A DNA stretch of 19,601 nt from DTJG01 sp964532995. Lineage in GTDB: Bacteria; Ratteibacteria; UBA8468; B48-G9; DTJG01. Made by a program: the position numbers and the translations under genes. Where the stretch lies: the NCBI GenBank assembly GCA_964532995.1, contig CAZHJN010000035.1:1-19601 (forward strand), read 5' to 3'. This document shows positions 1 to 8,541 of the stretch, in pieces; the stretch's first letter is position 1, and each line of letters begins with the position of its first letter. The notes beneath the pieces are model-generated. The model did no database searches. It had not been told where the DNA came from and saw only the letters and a list, made by a program, of their open reading frames with translations.

Positions 1-23
1 AATAAAGGAGGGAGTAAAAAATA

Positions 24-88
24 ATTCCCCCTTTTCAGTGTTTTCTTCCCCCTTTGAAAAAGGGGGATTGAGGGGGATTTAAGGGAGG
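24..88. repeat. C5/G5 hairpin repeat at left edge
   Basis: A perfect 9-bp stem (47-55 with 59-67, loop 56-58) is built on a CCCCCTTT arm and its complement. A second CCCCCTTTT copy lies at 27-35, and further G-runs at 72-76 and 83-85 repeat the GGGGGATT unit. This type of CCCCCTTT/AAAGGGGG direct-plus-inverted unit is a familiar dispersed intergenic repeat in many bacterial metagenome genomes; that identity is recalled, not tested here. It contains no coding potential and lies at the contig edge. Confidence 0.55.
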
Positions 89-120
89 AACAGGAAAAAA
101 TGGAAGAAACCCGCTTTCTA

Positions 121-129
121 TGTTAGAAT
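121..129 (+). promoter_or_regulatory. Extended -10 promoter of the aminotransferase gene
   Basis: TGTTAGAAT matches the extended -10 form TGnTATAAT with one mismatch. It sits about 22 bases before the ATG at 151, giving a short leader that includes a GGGAG ribosome site at 141-146. No good -35 box is seen 17 bases upstream. The same TGn-type -10 occurs before rph and rhaI in this window. Confidence 0.4.
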
Positions 130-150
130 TTTATCTAAAAAGGGAGATGT

Positions 151-1308
151 ATGATTGAGGACAAAATTTCAATCAGAGCAAGAGCGATAAAACCATCAAG
201 CACGCTTACCATAAACAAAAAGGCCGCTGAACTTATCGCAGCTGGCGAAAATGTTATTAATCTTTCTGTTGGTGAACCTGATTTTGACACACCTGATTTT
301 ATAAAACAATCAGCTATTCTGGCTTTGAATGAGGGATTCACAAAGTACACTGATTCATCCGGTATCAAACAGCTGAGACAGGCAATATGCGAAAAATTCA
401 AAAGAGACAATAATCTGAGTTATCAACCCGATCAGATTGTTGTTTCCTGCGGCGCAAAGCACAGTCTTTTCAATGTTATGCTTGCAATCTGCAATGATGG
501 TGATCAAATTATTATTCCTGCTCCTTACTGGGTAAGCTATCCGGAGATGGTGAAAATTGCCGGTGGACAGTGTATCTTCTGCAGGTTCAATGAAAAGTTC
601 AAGATTGATATCGAACATCTTAAATCAATCATAAATGAGAAAACAAAGGCTCTCATACTTAACAGCCCGTCAAACCCCACAGGTATTGTTTATACAAAGG
701 ACGAACTTGAGCAAATTGCTGAAATCGCATGCAAAAATAAAATAATAGTTATATCTGACGAAGTTTATGAAAAACTGGTTTATGATGGAATAAAGCACAT
801 CAGCATTGCTTCTCTCAATGATGAAATAAAAAGATTGACCGTTGTGGTAAATGGTGTCTCAAAGACATATGCGATGACCGGATGGCGAATTGGTTATCTT
901 GCAGCAGAACTCCCTTTAGCAAAAGCCATAGCAAATATTCAGAGTCAAACAACTTCAAATCCCACATCCTTTGTTCAAAAAGCCGCTCTTGAAGCAATTT
1001 CAGCCGATCAAAAGTTTGTTGAAAAAATGGTTCAAAAATTTGAAGATCGTCGAAACTATATTCTGAAAAACATATCGCAACAGATTGAATATTGCAAACC
1101 TGATGGAGCATTTTATCTGTTTCTGAAAATAGGTGAAATGACATCCACCCTGCTTGCCCGGAAGCTGCTTGAGGAAGAAAAACTCGCCACTGTGCCTGGT
1201 GATGATTTTGGTGCGCAGGGATTTATAAGGATATCATTTGCCACCAGCATGGAAAACATTAAAGAAACGATAAAACGACTGAACCGGTTTGCGGAAAGGG
1301 TAAAATGA
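151..1308 (+). CDS. aspC: Class I PLP-dependent aminotransferase, aspartate type
   Basis: The 385-residue protein belongs to the fold-type I aminotransferases and probably moves an amino group between aspartate (or a related amino acid) and 2-oxoglutarate in the cytoplasm. Seen directly: the NPTG region with Asn175, Asp203 and Tyr206 for cofactor contact, the PLP-binding Lys238 in VSKTYAMTGWRIGYL, Arg246 for the phosphate, and Arg360 in FIRISFA for the substrate carboxylate. Length and the SPSNPTG segment fit subgroup Ib aspartate aminotransferases. The ATG at 151 has GGGAG just upstream. Its TGA overlaps the ATG of the next gene, so the two are probably co-translated. Substrate cannot be fixed from sequence; aromatic or prephenate activity, known in subgroup Ib enzymes, is possible. 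Confidence 0.93.
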   Translation: MIEDKISIRARAIKPSSTLTINKKAAELIAAGENVINLSVGEPDFDTPDFIKQSAILALNEGFTKYTDSSGIKQLRQAICEKFKRDNNLSYQPDQIVVSCGAKHSLFNVMLAICNDGDQIIIPAPYWVSYPEMVKIAGGQCIFCRFNEKFKIDIEHLKSIINEKTKALILNSPSNPTGIVYTKDELEQIAEIACKNKIIVISDEVYEKLVYDGIKHISIASLNDEIKRLTVVVNGVSKTYAMTGWRIGYLAAELPLAKAIANIQSQTTSNPTSFVQKAALEAISADQKFVEKMVQKFEDRRNYILKNISQQIEYCKPDGAFYLFLKIGEMTSTLLARKLLEEEKLATVPGDDFGAQGFIRISFATSMENIKETIKRLNRFAERVK

Positions 1309-2129
1309 AAAAATTAATTCCAGCGATAGTATTCTTATTTATTGTATGTATTGCTTTCGGCCAGGAAACATCACCGATTTTCAAATACAGATTCCCTGCG
1401 CTTGAAAATCTTGTGTACAGGGTCAATATCAATGGCACAGCAGGATGGGCTTCTTTTGATGAAAAACCGATGAATTTTAAGGTGAAAACGGATTTTCTTA
1501 TGGAATTACTGAATCTCGGCAAAATTGATGAACTTTATCAGATAAAACTGTCTGCCAGAAAATCAAAAATTCTTGTTAATGACGAACCATTTGAAGACAT
1601 AACAGATTCAGAAACCGCACTTTCATCTTTTATTCCACAATTATTGCTTCAGATGGATGAAAATGGAAAGATACACAAAAAGACCACTCTGAAACAGGGA
1701 ATGCTGGATTTTGCACCTTTCTTAAGTCTATTTCCCTGTTTTCCTGATTCAATAACACAGGGTAAAAGATGGACACAGAAAATTGAATCGTTTAATTTTC
1801 CTTCAGGCAGGATTCCTCCACTTGAATTCACCTATGTCTATGCGGGAAAATTCAGGGACCTCGAAAAAATAAGACTTATTTCAAACCAGGTCATCAACCA
1901 TACATCAAAAGAAAAAGATACAAAGGTGAAAATCACGGGCAGAAATTCATCTGATGGAGAGATTCTATTTGATGCAAAAAAAGGAATTATGACAAAAGCC
2001 ACAGGTACACTCAAACTTGATATAAACTACCTTTTTCAGGTTCCAGATCCTGACAGGAAAGGAAAATTTTTACCTGTGCCGATGAGAATAACGCTGAATC
2101 TTAAATTTTCATTTGCTCTGATGGATTGA
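1305..2129 (+). CDS. Exported protein of unknown function
   Basis: I do not recognise this 274-residue protein with certainty. It starts with a clear signal peptide: two lysines, a hydrophobic core of about 14 residues, and a likely cleavage after AFG near residue 19. The mature part has few cysteines, no further membrane segment, and alternating polar/hydrophobic stretches typical of beta-rich secreted proteins. A central segment around residues 140-160 (LFPCFPDSITQGKRWTQKI) resembles the 'proline, then G-W' signature seen in DUF6263-like exported proteins, but this is a weak memory-based likeness. It overlaps the aminotransferase stop by four bases (ATGA), with AAAGGG just upstream. It is convergent with ftsW. 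Confidence 0.8.
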   Translation: MKKLIPAIVFLFIVCIAFGQETSPIFKYRFPALENLVYRVNINGTAGWASFDEKPMNFKVKTDFLMELLNLGKIDELYQIKLSARKSKILVNDEPFEDITDSETALSSFIPQLLLQMDENGKIHKKTTLKQGMLDFAPFLSLFPCFPDSITQGKRWTQKIESFNFPSGRIPPLEFTYVYAGKFRDLEKIRLISNQVINHTSKEKDTKVKITGRNSSDGEILFDAKKGIMTKATGTLKLDINYLFQVPDPDRKGKFLPVPMRITLNLKFSFALMD

Positions 2130-2160
2130 ATTTATCGCATTGAACTACTGTGTTATCCGA

Positions 2161-2184
2161 AAGCAAACTGATATCGGTTTGCTT
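2161..2184. terminator. Hairpin between convergent genes
   Basis: AAGCAAAC at 2161-2168 and GTTTGCTT at 2177-2184 form a perfect 8-bp stem with an 8-base loop. It lies between the stop of the exported-protein gene and the stop of ftsW, partly over the latter. A bidirectional transcription end is plausible from position, but neither strand has a following T-run, so it is not a textbook intrinsic terminator. Confidence 0.4.
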
Positions 2185-3313
2185 ACAGAATTTCAGAAAC
2201 CAGTTCTGGCTCATCACCTTCTATTTCAGCATTTCGAATTAAACTGAAAAAAATACCGAGCATTGCCAGAGCAATAACAAGAGAAGAACCGCCATAACTA
2301 AAAAAAGGAAGAGTTGTTCCTTTTGGTGGTAGGATCTTCATTGTTACACCAGCATGAATAAAAACCTGAATACCAAAATACATGCTTATTCCAAAAGCAA
2401 GGTATCTTCCAAAAATATCCTTGATTCTTCTGCTGAGTGAAAATCCGGTAAAAACTATTATCCCGAACAGAACCAGAACAAAAACAGCACCCGCAAGTCC
2501 CAGTTCCTCACCAACGACCGCGAAGACATAGTCCTTATGAGCCTCTGGCAAAAATTCCATCTTCTGCCTTCCCCGACCGAGTCCCACACCAAATAATCCG
2601 CCTGAACCGATGGAAATGAGCGCCGAAATAACATGATATCCAACACCAAGAGGGTCCTGTTCCGGTCTTATGAAAGCAATAATCCTCTTCCACATATACG
2701 GCTTTCTTTGAATGAGATAGATAACAGCGGGCACCGCAGACAGCATGATGGCCATAACAATAAACCAGTTGATACCCGCCACAATCAAAAAACCCATTAT
2801 ATAAGCGAAAACAGTGGCTGTACTGCCAAAATCCGGCTCCTTTAATAAAAGAACCATTATAAGACCTGTCACCACGATAGGAATTATAAAAGTTTTCTTA
2901 TTCTTTTTTTCCTCCTCATACCTTGAAAAAAAATGCGCAAGATAGATGATAAGCGAAAATTTGGCAAGTTCTGATGGCTGAAATCTGAAACCGCCAAAAT
3001 TTATTGTCCTCTTTGAACCTTTGACCTCTGCGCCGGTAATCAGAGTAAGAATAAGAAGAACAACAGAAACAAGAACAAGGACTTTTGCAAACTTACGAAG
3101 TTTTGTGTAGTGAAGATTCCTGAAAAAGAAAAACAGCATAAGTCCCGGGATAAGAAAAAAACAGTGTTTTTTGAAATAATAAAAGGTGTCTCCTGTATGC
3201 TGCAATGCATATGGTGAACTTGAACTCAAAACCATTGCGGCGCCAAGGATTAACAGCAACATTGACGCAATCAGGCATTTATAGTAGATTTTTAACCGCA
3301 GTCTTGAAGACAT
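2183..3313 (-). CDS. ftsW: FtsW, septal peptidoglycan polymerase (SEDS family)
   Basis: SEDS-family membrane glycosyltransferase that polymerises lipid II at the division site together with FtsI. The 376-residue form has about ten hydrophobic segments and the family signatures PEAHKDYVFAVVGEELG, GVGLGRGRQK and PFFSYGGSS near the C terminus. I place the start at the ATG at 3313 rather than at 3394, because it has GGAG nine bases upstream, begins MSSRLRLKIYYK directly before the first membrane segment, and reduces the overlap with murD from over 100 to 35 bases. FtsW rather than RodA is inferred from its place after murD. It is the last gene of the cluster here; murG and murC do not follow. Confidence 0.93.
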   Translation of the reverse strand: MSSRLRLKIYYKCLIASMLLLILGAAMVLSSSSPYALQHTGDTFYYFKKHCFFLIPGLMLFFFFRNLHYTKLRKFAKVLVLVSVVLLILTLITGAEVKGSKRTINFGGFRFQPSELAKFSLIIYLAHFFSRYEEEKKNKKTFIIPIVVTGLIMVLLLKEPDFGSTATVFAYIMGFLIVAGINWFIVMAIMLSAVPAVIYLIQRKPYMWKRIIAFIRPEQDPLGVGYHVISALISIGSGGLFGVGLGRGRQKMEFLPEAHKDYVFAVVGEELGLAGAVFVLVLFGIIVFTGFSLSRRIKDIFGRYLAFGISMYFGIQVFIHAGVTMKILPPKGTTLPFFSYGGSSLVIALAMLGIFFSLIRNAEIEGDEPELVSEIL

Positions 3314-4637
3314 CTCCACGCTCCGCATAACTGGTAAACATATCAAACGACGAACAGCCGGGAGAAAGTAAAACGATATCACCGAAATTTCCATCTGAAA
3401 CTGCTATCCTCACCGCTTCGTTAAAATTTTTAATCTCTCTGATTTCTATACCGGTAGAAAACAGTTCTCTTTTTATTCTTCCGGTTGTTTCACCTATAAC
3501 AAAAATAAGTCTCACCCTGTCTTTAAGAAAATCTTTAAGCGGTTCAAAGGAAAACCCTTTATCCTTCCCCCCAAGAATAAGCATTATGTTATTTTTTTTG
3601 GGAAAACTCTCAAGGGCCCTGCAAACCGCATCAACATTCGTTGCTTTAGAATCATCAATAAAGGTGATTCCGTTTATTGTGGCAACCTTCTCTATTCTGT
3701 GTTTGAGAGGGATAAAATCAATTATAGCATTGATAACGGATTCCAAAGATAAGCCGGTTATCGTGGCTATACCTGCAGCAGCCATTATATTTTCAAGATT
3801 ATGTAATCCTGTTAACCGACTTTTACGAAAAACATCAAGTGAAAAGAGTTTCCTTTCTTTGAAATAAACAGAATCATCAATAATACATATCCCATCAATT
3901 CTGTTTTTGCTTGAGAAAAATATTTTATTGCATTTCAAACCATTTGCTATTTCCCTGCACCAGTTGTCATCATAATTCAGGATTGCCCAATCACCGGTAT
4001 CAGAATTGATAAAAAGCTTTTTTTTGGCGTCTAAATACTGAGAAAAATTTGAATAATAGTCAAGATGGTCGCCAGTTATGTTTAGAATCGTACCAATAAA
4101 AGCTTGAAATTTCTCAATGTATTCAAGCTGGAAACTGCTCACTTCAAGAATAATCCATGTGTCAGCGTCTATTCTATCCAGTTCACCTATAAAACTATTT
4201 CCTATATTTCCGCATGTGATATGAGGAATATTTGCTTTTTCAAAAATCAGGTCAACCAGTGATACTGTTGTTGTTTTCCCATTTGTTCCTGTGATGGCGA
4301 TGATTTTTTTTGAATCGGATAACCAGTACGCTATCTCTATTTCACTAACAATTTTCTTGCTCCTGGTCCTTGCATGCAAAATCGGTGCTGCATCAAGAGG
4401 GATCCCGGGACTGGGTACAATGATATCTGCCCACTCAACATATTCAACTGAATGATGACCTGTTTCAACATCAATACCACGGGAAACGAGTTTTTTCTTT
4501 TTTCCCTGTATCGCAGAATTATTCTTTATCTCAGTTACCCTGACATTTGCACCATGGCTGTGCAGAACGCAGGCTGCATCAAAACCTGTTTCCCCGAGCC
4601 CAACCACAAGAAAATTCCTGCCTTTAATATCATTCAT
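3279..4637 (-). CDS. murD: MurD, UDP-MurNAc-L-Ala:D-glutamate ligase
   Basis: Cytoplasmic ATP-dependent ligase that adds D-glutamate to UDP-N-acetylmuramoyl-L-alanine. The 452-residue length is normal. Visible: an N-terminal Rossmann glycine motif (VVGLGETG, residues 11-18), the ATP loop GTNGKTT at 117-123, the SSFQLE segment, the N-x-x-x-DHLD motif, and the HRIE/DDSKATN region of the C-terminal half. The ATG at 4637 overlaps the mraY stop as ATGA, and the 3' end overlaps ftsW, so translation is probably coupled along the cluster. Confidence 0.96.
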   Translation of the reverse strand: MNDIKGRNFLVVGLGETGFDAACVLHSHGANVRVTEIKNNSAIQGKKKKLVSRGIDVETGHHSVEYVEWADIIVPSPGIPLDAAPILHARTRSKKIVSEIEIAYWLSDSKKIIAITGTNGKTTTVSLVDLIFEKANIPHITCGNIGNSFIGELDRIDADTWIILEVSSFQLEYIEKFQAFIGTILNITGDHLDYYSNFSQYLDAKKKLFINSDTGDWAILNYDDNWCREIANGLKCNKIFFSSKNRIDGICIIDDSVYFKERKLFSLDVFRKSRLTGLHNLENIMAAAGIATITGLSLESVINAIIDFIPLKHRIEKVATINGITFIDDSKATNVDAVCRALESFPKKNNIMLILGGKDKGFSFEPLKDFLKDRVRLIFVIGETTGRIKRELFSTGIEIREIKNFNEAVRIAVSDGNFGDIVLLSPGCSSFDMFTSYAERGDVFKTAVKNLL

Positions 4638-5701
4638 CTGATTTTCAGTGTTACCAGAGTAAAGAGGGCAAAAATTATTGCCAGTATCCAGAACCTGATA
4701 ACCACCTGCGATTCCTTCCAGCCAGACAGTTCAAAATGATGGTGAAGCGGAGTCATCCTGAATATTCGTTTGCCCCTTGTCTTAAAAGAAATTACCTGCA
4801 AAACAACTGAAAAAGCCTCCATCACAAAAATTCCACCGACAATTATCAGTGAAATTTCCTGTTTGCTGATAATTGCAAAAAAGCCTATGATACCACCAAG
4901 AGGAAGAGAGCCTGTATCACCCATAAAAATATCTGCCGGATGACAGTTATACCAGAGAAAACCTAGCACCGCACCAATCAAAGAACCGCAGAAGACAGTT
5001 GTTTCTCCAATACCTGGAACAAAAGGCAGATTCAGATAATTTGAAAAGATCGCATTACCGGTTGTGTAAACTATGAATCCAAAAGCAACAGCAGCCATCA
5101 GCACAGTACCAGCGGCAAGTCCATCCAGGCCATCAGTGAGATTAACAGCATTTGAGGTCGCAACTATTATGAATGTTGTGAGAAGCACATAGTACGGACC
5201 AAGATCAAATGAGATATTTTTAAAAAATGGCACATAAAGGAGACTTGAAAAATTCAGGGCTGGATGATAGTACAATATCAAACCGAGTATGAAACCAATG
5301 GAAATCTGGGCAATGATTTTCACACGAGGCCGCAGACCTTTTGGATCCATCTTTGTCATTTTCAGATAGTCATCAAAAAAACCGAGAAGTCCAAGCCAGC
5401 ACAAAATTAGAATCAACATCAAAACATAGATGTTTTTCAGATCCGCCCATAAAAAATTGGAAACCAGCATGCTCCATAGAATCAGAAGCCCTCCCATTGA
5501 AGGGGTCTTATCTTTGTTCTGATGAAATTCAAGCATCTTTGGGTAGGTGAGATGTTTTACCCTGCGAATAAATGAGGGAAAAAGAAAAAGACATATAAAA
5601 AGCGATGTCAATGAAGCGCATACAGTCCTTACGGTAATATATCTGAACACATTGTATGGTGAAAAAATTTCTGTAATGTATGGAACCAGAAAATAAAACA
5701 C
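4634..5701 (-). CDS. mraY: MraY, phospho-MurNAc-pentapeptide transferase
   Basis: Integral membrane enzyme that transfers phospho-MurNAc-pentapeptide to undecaprenyl phosphate to form lipid I. The 355-residue protein has about ten hydrophobic segments. Key residues are present: Asp110-Asp111 in FFDDYLKM, NLTDGLDGLAAG at 187-198, the GDTGSLPLGG loop at 261-270 and the HHHFELSGW motif at 320-328. The start codon is GTG at 5701, supported by GGAG six bases upstream in the 12-base gap after murF. The 3' end overlaps murD by ATGA. Confidence 0.96.
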   Translation of the reverse strand: MFYFLVPYITEIFSPYNVFRYITVRTVCASLTSLFICLFLFPSFIRRVKHLTYPKMLEFHQNKDKTPSMGGLLILWSMLVSNFLWADLKNIYVLMLILILCWLGLLGFFDDYLKMTKMDPKGLRPRVKIIAQISIGFILGLILYYHPALNFSSLLYVPFFKNISFDLGPYYVLLTTFIIVATSNAVNLTDGLDGLAAGTVLMAAVAFGFIVYTTGNAIFSNYLNLPFVPGIGETTVFCGSLIGAVLGFLWYNCHPADIFMGDTGSLPLGGIIGFFAIISKQEISLIIVGGIFVMEAFSVVLQVISFKTRGKRIFRMTPLHHHFELSGWKESQVVIRFWILAIIFALFTLVTLKIR

Positions 5702-5713
5702 TTTTTTCTCCGG

Positions 5714-7054
5714 TCAGTTTGTTAGTTTTTCAAAAACCTGTTCAAGTTTGTTTATCCGCGAACCTTTTATCAATATAGCGTCTCCTTCCTGAACAAAACC
5801 GCATAAAAACTGTGCCAGATCAGAAATATTTTCAAAATGCTTTCCTTTTTGACCGCAAAACTCTGAAATTATACTTGCATCCTGTCCTGTTGTAAACACC
5901 GCATCAAATTTTAGATTTCTGACAGTTTTGGCGATTTTCTTATGATAAAACCTGCTCCATTTCCCGAGTTCTGCCATCGCGCCGATAACCGCTATCTTTC
6001 TTTTTGCCTTTTGCATTGCAAAGTAATTCAAAGCCATGTTCATTGAACCGGGATTTGCATTATAGCTTTCGTCAATTATGCGAATTCCATTATGTTCCTT
6101 TACAATTCCTCTTCCGCCAATAAGAATGAAATCCTGTATAAGTTTTGCGATTGAGTTTCTTGGAACACCAAAATAGTCTGCAATAAAAATTGAAAAAAGT
6201 GCGGGATACACAATGGAACCATTCCATGACATTATTCTGAATTTGATTTTTTCCCAGCCTTCAACCTGCAATACGAAACTTTCTCCATCATAATCAGTCA
6301 TCATTCCACAAAAATCATTAACCCTGTTCATTCCCGCCTTCACAGGTGGAAAAATTGTCCTGCCCTCAAAATATCTGAAAAAATCTGTATCTCCATTTAA
6401 AAGAACCAATCCATCAACAGAAATGTTTTCAAGTATCTCTGATTTTGCTTTTGCAATTCCAGCACGGCTTTCGAAAAAACCAATATGTGCGTACCCAACA
6501 GAGGTTATTATGACAATATCGGGTTGCAGTATTGAACCGAGATATTTCAGCTGACCGTATCCGTTCATTCCAAGTTCAAAAACCCCAACATCTGTTTTTT
6601 CTGTAATTGAAAAAATACTTAATGGAAGTCCTATTTCGTTATTAAAATTACCCTGGTTTTTGCACACATTTAATTTATATGAGAGCAGGTGTGAGCACAT
6701 TTCTTTGGTTGTGGTCTTTCCATCGCTTCCGGTGATACCTATGATTGAACAGTGGAATCTTCTTCTGTAATTTCTTGCTATATCACCAAGGGCTTTAATT
6801 GTATCCCGAACAACTATCTGTGGAAATTCGTATCGCAAAGCCCTGCTTACCACAGCCGCCCTTGCACCAGCTTTTATAGCCTGGTATGCAAAATCATGAC
6901 CATCAAAGTTTTTGCCTTTCAGAGCAATAAATAAAGAATCCCTGCACCCTGATCTGGAATCAGTGCTTATATTTTCAAAAAAGAGTTCATTTCTGATATG
7001 CAGAGGATATCCTTCTGTCCAGTTAAGTATTTCCCTTAAAGAAACCGGTTCCAT
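5714..7054 (-). CDS. murF: MurF, UDP-MurNAc-tripeptide:D-Ala-D-Ala ligase
   Basis: Last of the cytoplasmic Mur ligases; adds D-alanyl-D-alanine to the UDP-MurNAc-tripeptide. The 446-residue protein shows an N-terminal DSR segment (TDSR, residue 31 on), the ATP loop GSDGKTT at 109-115, the NFNNEIGLPL signature at 136-145, the DESYNANPGSM motif at 328-338 and a C-terminal KGSR near 430. Its ATG overlaps the murE stop in TAATG, typical of reinitiation. D-Ala-D-Ala ligase, its substrate supplier, is not in the window. Confidence 0.95.
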   Translation of the reverse strand: MEPVSLREILNWTEGYPLHIRNELFFENISTDSRSGCRDSLFIALKGKNFDGHDFAYQAIKAGARAAVVSRALRYEFPQIVVRDTIKALGDIARNYRRRFHCSIIGITGSDGKTTTKEMCSHLLSYKLNVCKNQGNFNNEIGLPLSIFSITEKTDVGVFELGMNGYGQLKYLGSILQPDIVIITSVGYAHIGFFESRAGIAKAKSEILENISVDGLVLLNGDTDFFRYFEGRTIFPPVKAGMNRVNDFCGMMTDYDGESFVLQVEGWEKIKFRIMSWNGSIVYPALFSIFIADYFGVPRNSIAKLIQDFILIGGRGIVKEHNGIRIIDESYNANPGSMNMALNYFAMQKAKRKIAVIGAMAELGKWSRFYHKKIAKTVRNLKFDAVFTTGQDASIISEFCGQKGKHFENISDLAQFLCGFVQEGDAILIKGSRINKLEQVFEKLTN

Positions 7055-8541
7055 TAAATCTGCGCCTTTTTACTGATTAGTACTTCCCGAACAACCTTTC
7101 TATCGTCAAATGGATGAAAAACATTCTTTACAATCTGGTATTGTTCATGGCCTTTGCCTGCAATGACAACCCAGTCATTTTTCCCTGCATCTTTTAATGC
7201 CCTGGTTATTGCTTCCCTTCTATCAGGAATAATCTGACACTTCTTTCTTCGCCAGAAGACAATTCCTTTATATATGTCCGCGATTATTTTATCAGGGTCT
7301 TCGTTGCGGGGATTATCTGAAGTTATGTAAATTCTGTCAGCCATTTTTGCAGCAATTTTCCCCATCAATGGCCTTTTACTCCTGTCCCTGTCGCCTCCGC
7401 ATCCAAAGACAACAAGTATCCGTTCCGGTTTAAGATGTCGTACTGTTTTAAGCAATTCTTCAAGTGCCTTATGCGTGTGGGCATAATCCACAACAACCGT
7501 AAAAGGCTGACCGGCATCGACAAATTCCATTCTTCCAGGTATATTTTCGAGTTTTGAAAGAGTTTCAGCAATAATATCAATATCTATACCCATGGAAAGA
7601 GCTGTTGAAATTGCCGCCAGACAATTATAAAGATTTCCAGCCCCTAAAAGTCCTGTTGAAAAATTTTTTCCGTTCAGTGTAAAAGATGTTCCCCTGCGGT
7701 CAAAAGAAAAGGATTCTGGGTGATACTGCGCCTTTTTTGAAAAACCATAAGTAACAACATTCAATTTATTCTGCTTCGCAATCTTTATAAAGAAACTGGA
7801 ATGACTGTCATCAAGGTTGATAATCGCATATTTTCCCTTCTTATGTCCGGCAGGAAGATACGATGAAAAGAATTTAGACTTCGCCATGAGATAATTTTTG
7901 AAATTCTTATGATAATCAAGATGTTCGTGTTCAGCAATATTGGTGAACACGCCAGCATCAAAATCGATAAATTCAATTCTGCCCTGTTCAAGAGCATGAG
8001 ATGAAACCTCAATAACCGCATGGGTCAGGCCGTTTTCAAACATCTCTGCAAGCAGTGCCTGAATATCAATGGATTCAGGAGTCGTGTTGGTCGAAGGGAC
8101 AACCCTCTGCCCTATCTCGTACTGGATTGTTCCTATAAGTCCGGTCTTAAAGGAAGCTTTCTCAAAAATCTTCTTTATAATAACAGATGTACTTGTCTTG
8201 CCTTTTGTACCTGTAATTCCAATAATCTTCATTTTCCCTGAAGGAAATCCATAATAGTTTGCTGCCATTTCAGCAAGCGCTCTGCGACTGTTCTCAACAA
8301 CAACAATACCAACTCCTGAGGGCAGAATTAAGTCTTTTTTTTCGGTGACAATTACTGCTGCTCCTTTTTCTATCGCATTCTGAACAAATGCATTTCCATC
8401 TGAGGCTGTTCCGCGAATGGCAACGAAAATACTTCCTGGTAAAACTTTTCTGGAATCATAGAAAATCCCTGAAACCTCATAATTCAGGATTTCCTGAGGC
8501 TTCACAGATTTCACATTTTTAATCAGTTCTCTTATTTTCAT
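7054..8541 (-). CDS. murE: MurE, UDP-MurNAc-dipeptide:meso-diaminopimelate ligase
   Basis: Adds the third residue to the UDP-MurNAc-L-Ala-D-Glu stem. The 495-residue protein has the ATP loop GTKGKTS at 111-117, NTTPESI at 152-158, the carbamylated-lysine region (AKSKFF, Lys221), and GKGHE at 462-466. DNPR at 409-412 is the established signature of enzymes that use meso-diaminopimelate instead of lysine (which have DNPA or variants), so the wall chemistry is probably DAP type. The ATG at 8541 overlaps the ftsI end by 23 bases and lacks a strong ribosome site, which suggests coupling to ftsI translation. Confidence 0.96.
   Translation of the reverse strand: MKIRELIKNVKSVKPQEILNYEVSGIFYDSRKVLPGSIFVAIRGTASDGNAFVQNAIEKGAAVIVTEKKDLILPSGVGIVVVENSRRALAEMAANYYGFPSGKMKIIGITGTKGKTSTSVIIKKIFEKASFKTGLIGTIQYEIGQRVVPSTNTTPESIDIQALLAEMFENGLTHAVIEVSSHALEQGRIEFIDFDAGVFTNIAEHEHLDYHKNFKNYLMAKSKFFSSYLPAGHKKGKYAIINLDDSHSSFFIKIAKQNKLNVVTYGFSKKAQYHPESFSFDRRGTSFTLNGKNFSTGLLGAGNLYNCLAAISTALSMGIDIDIIAETLSKLENIPGRMEFVDAGQPFTVVVDYAHTHKALEELLKTVRHLKPERILVVFGCGGDRDRSKRPLMGKIAAKMADRIYITSDNPRNEDPDKIIADIYKGIVFWRRKKCQIIPDRREAITRALKDAGKNDWVVIAGKGHEQYQIVKNVFHPFDDRKVVREVLISKKAQI

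Noticed and set aside
62..88. G-quadruplex from the G-runs
   Set aside because: Only three runs of three or more G are present close together; the hairpin explains the sequence better.
3314..3394. Longer FtsW starting at 3394
   Set aside because: It would overlap murD by over 100 bases and add residues unlike FtsW, while the ATG at 3313 has a ribosome site.
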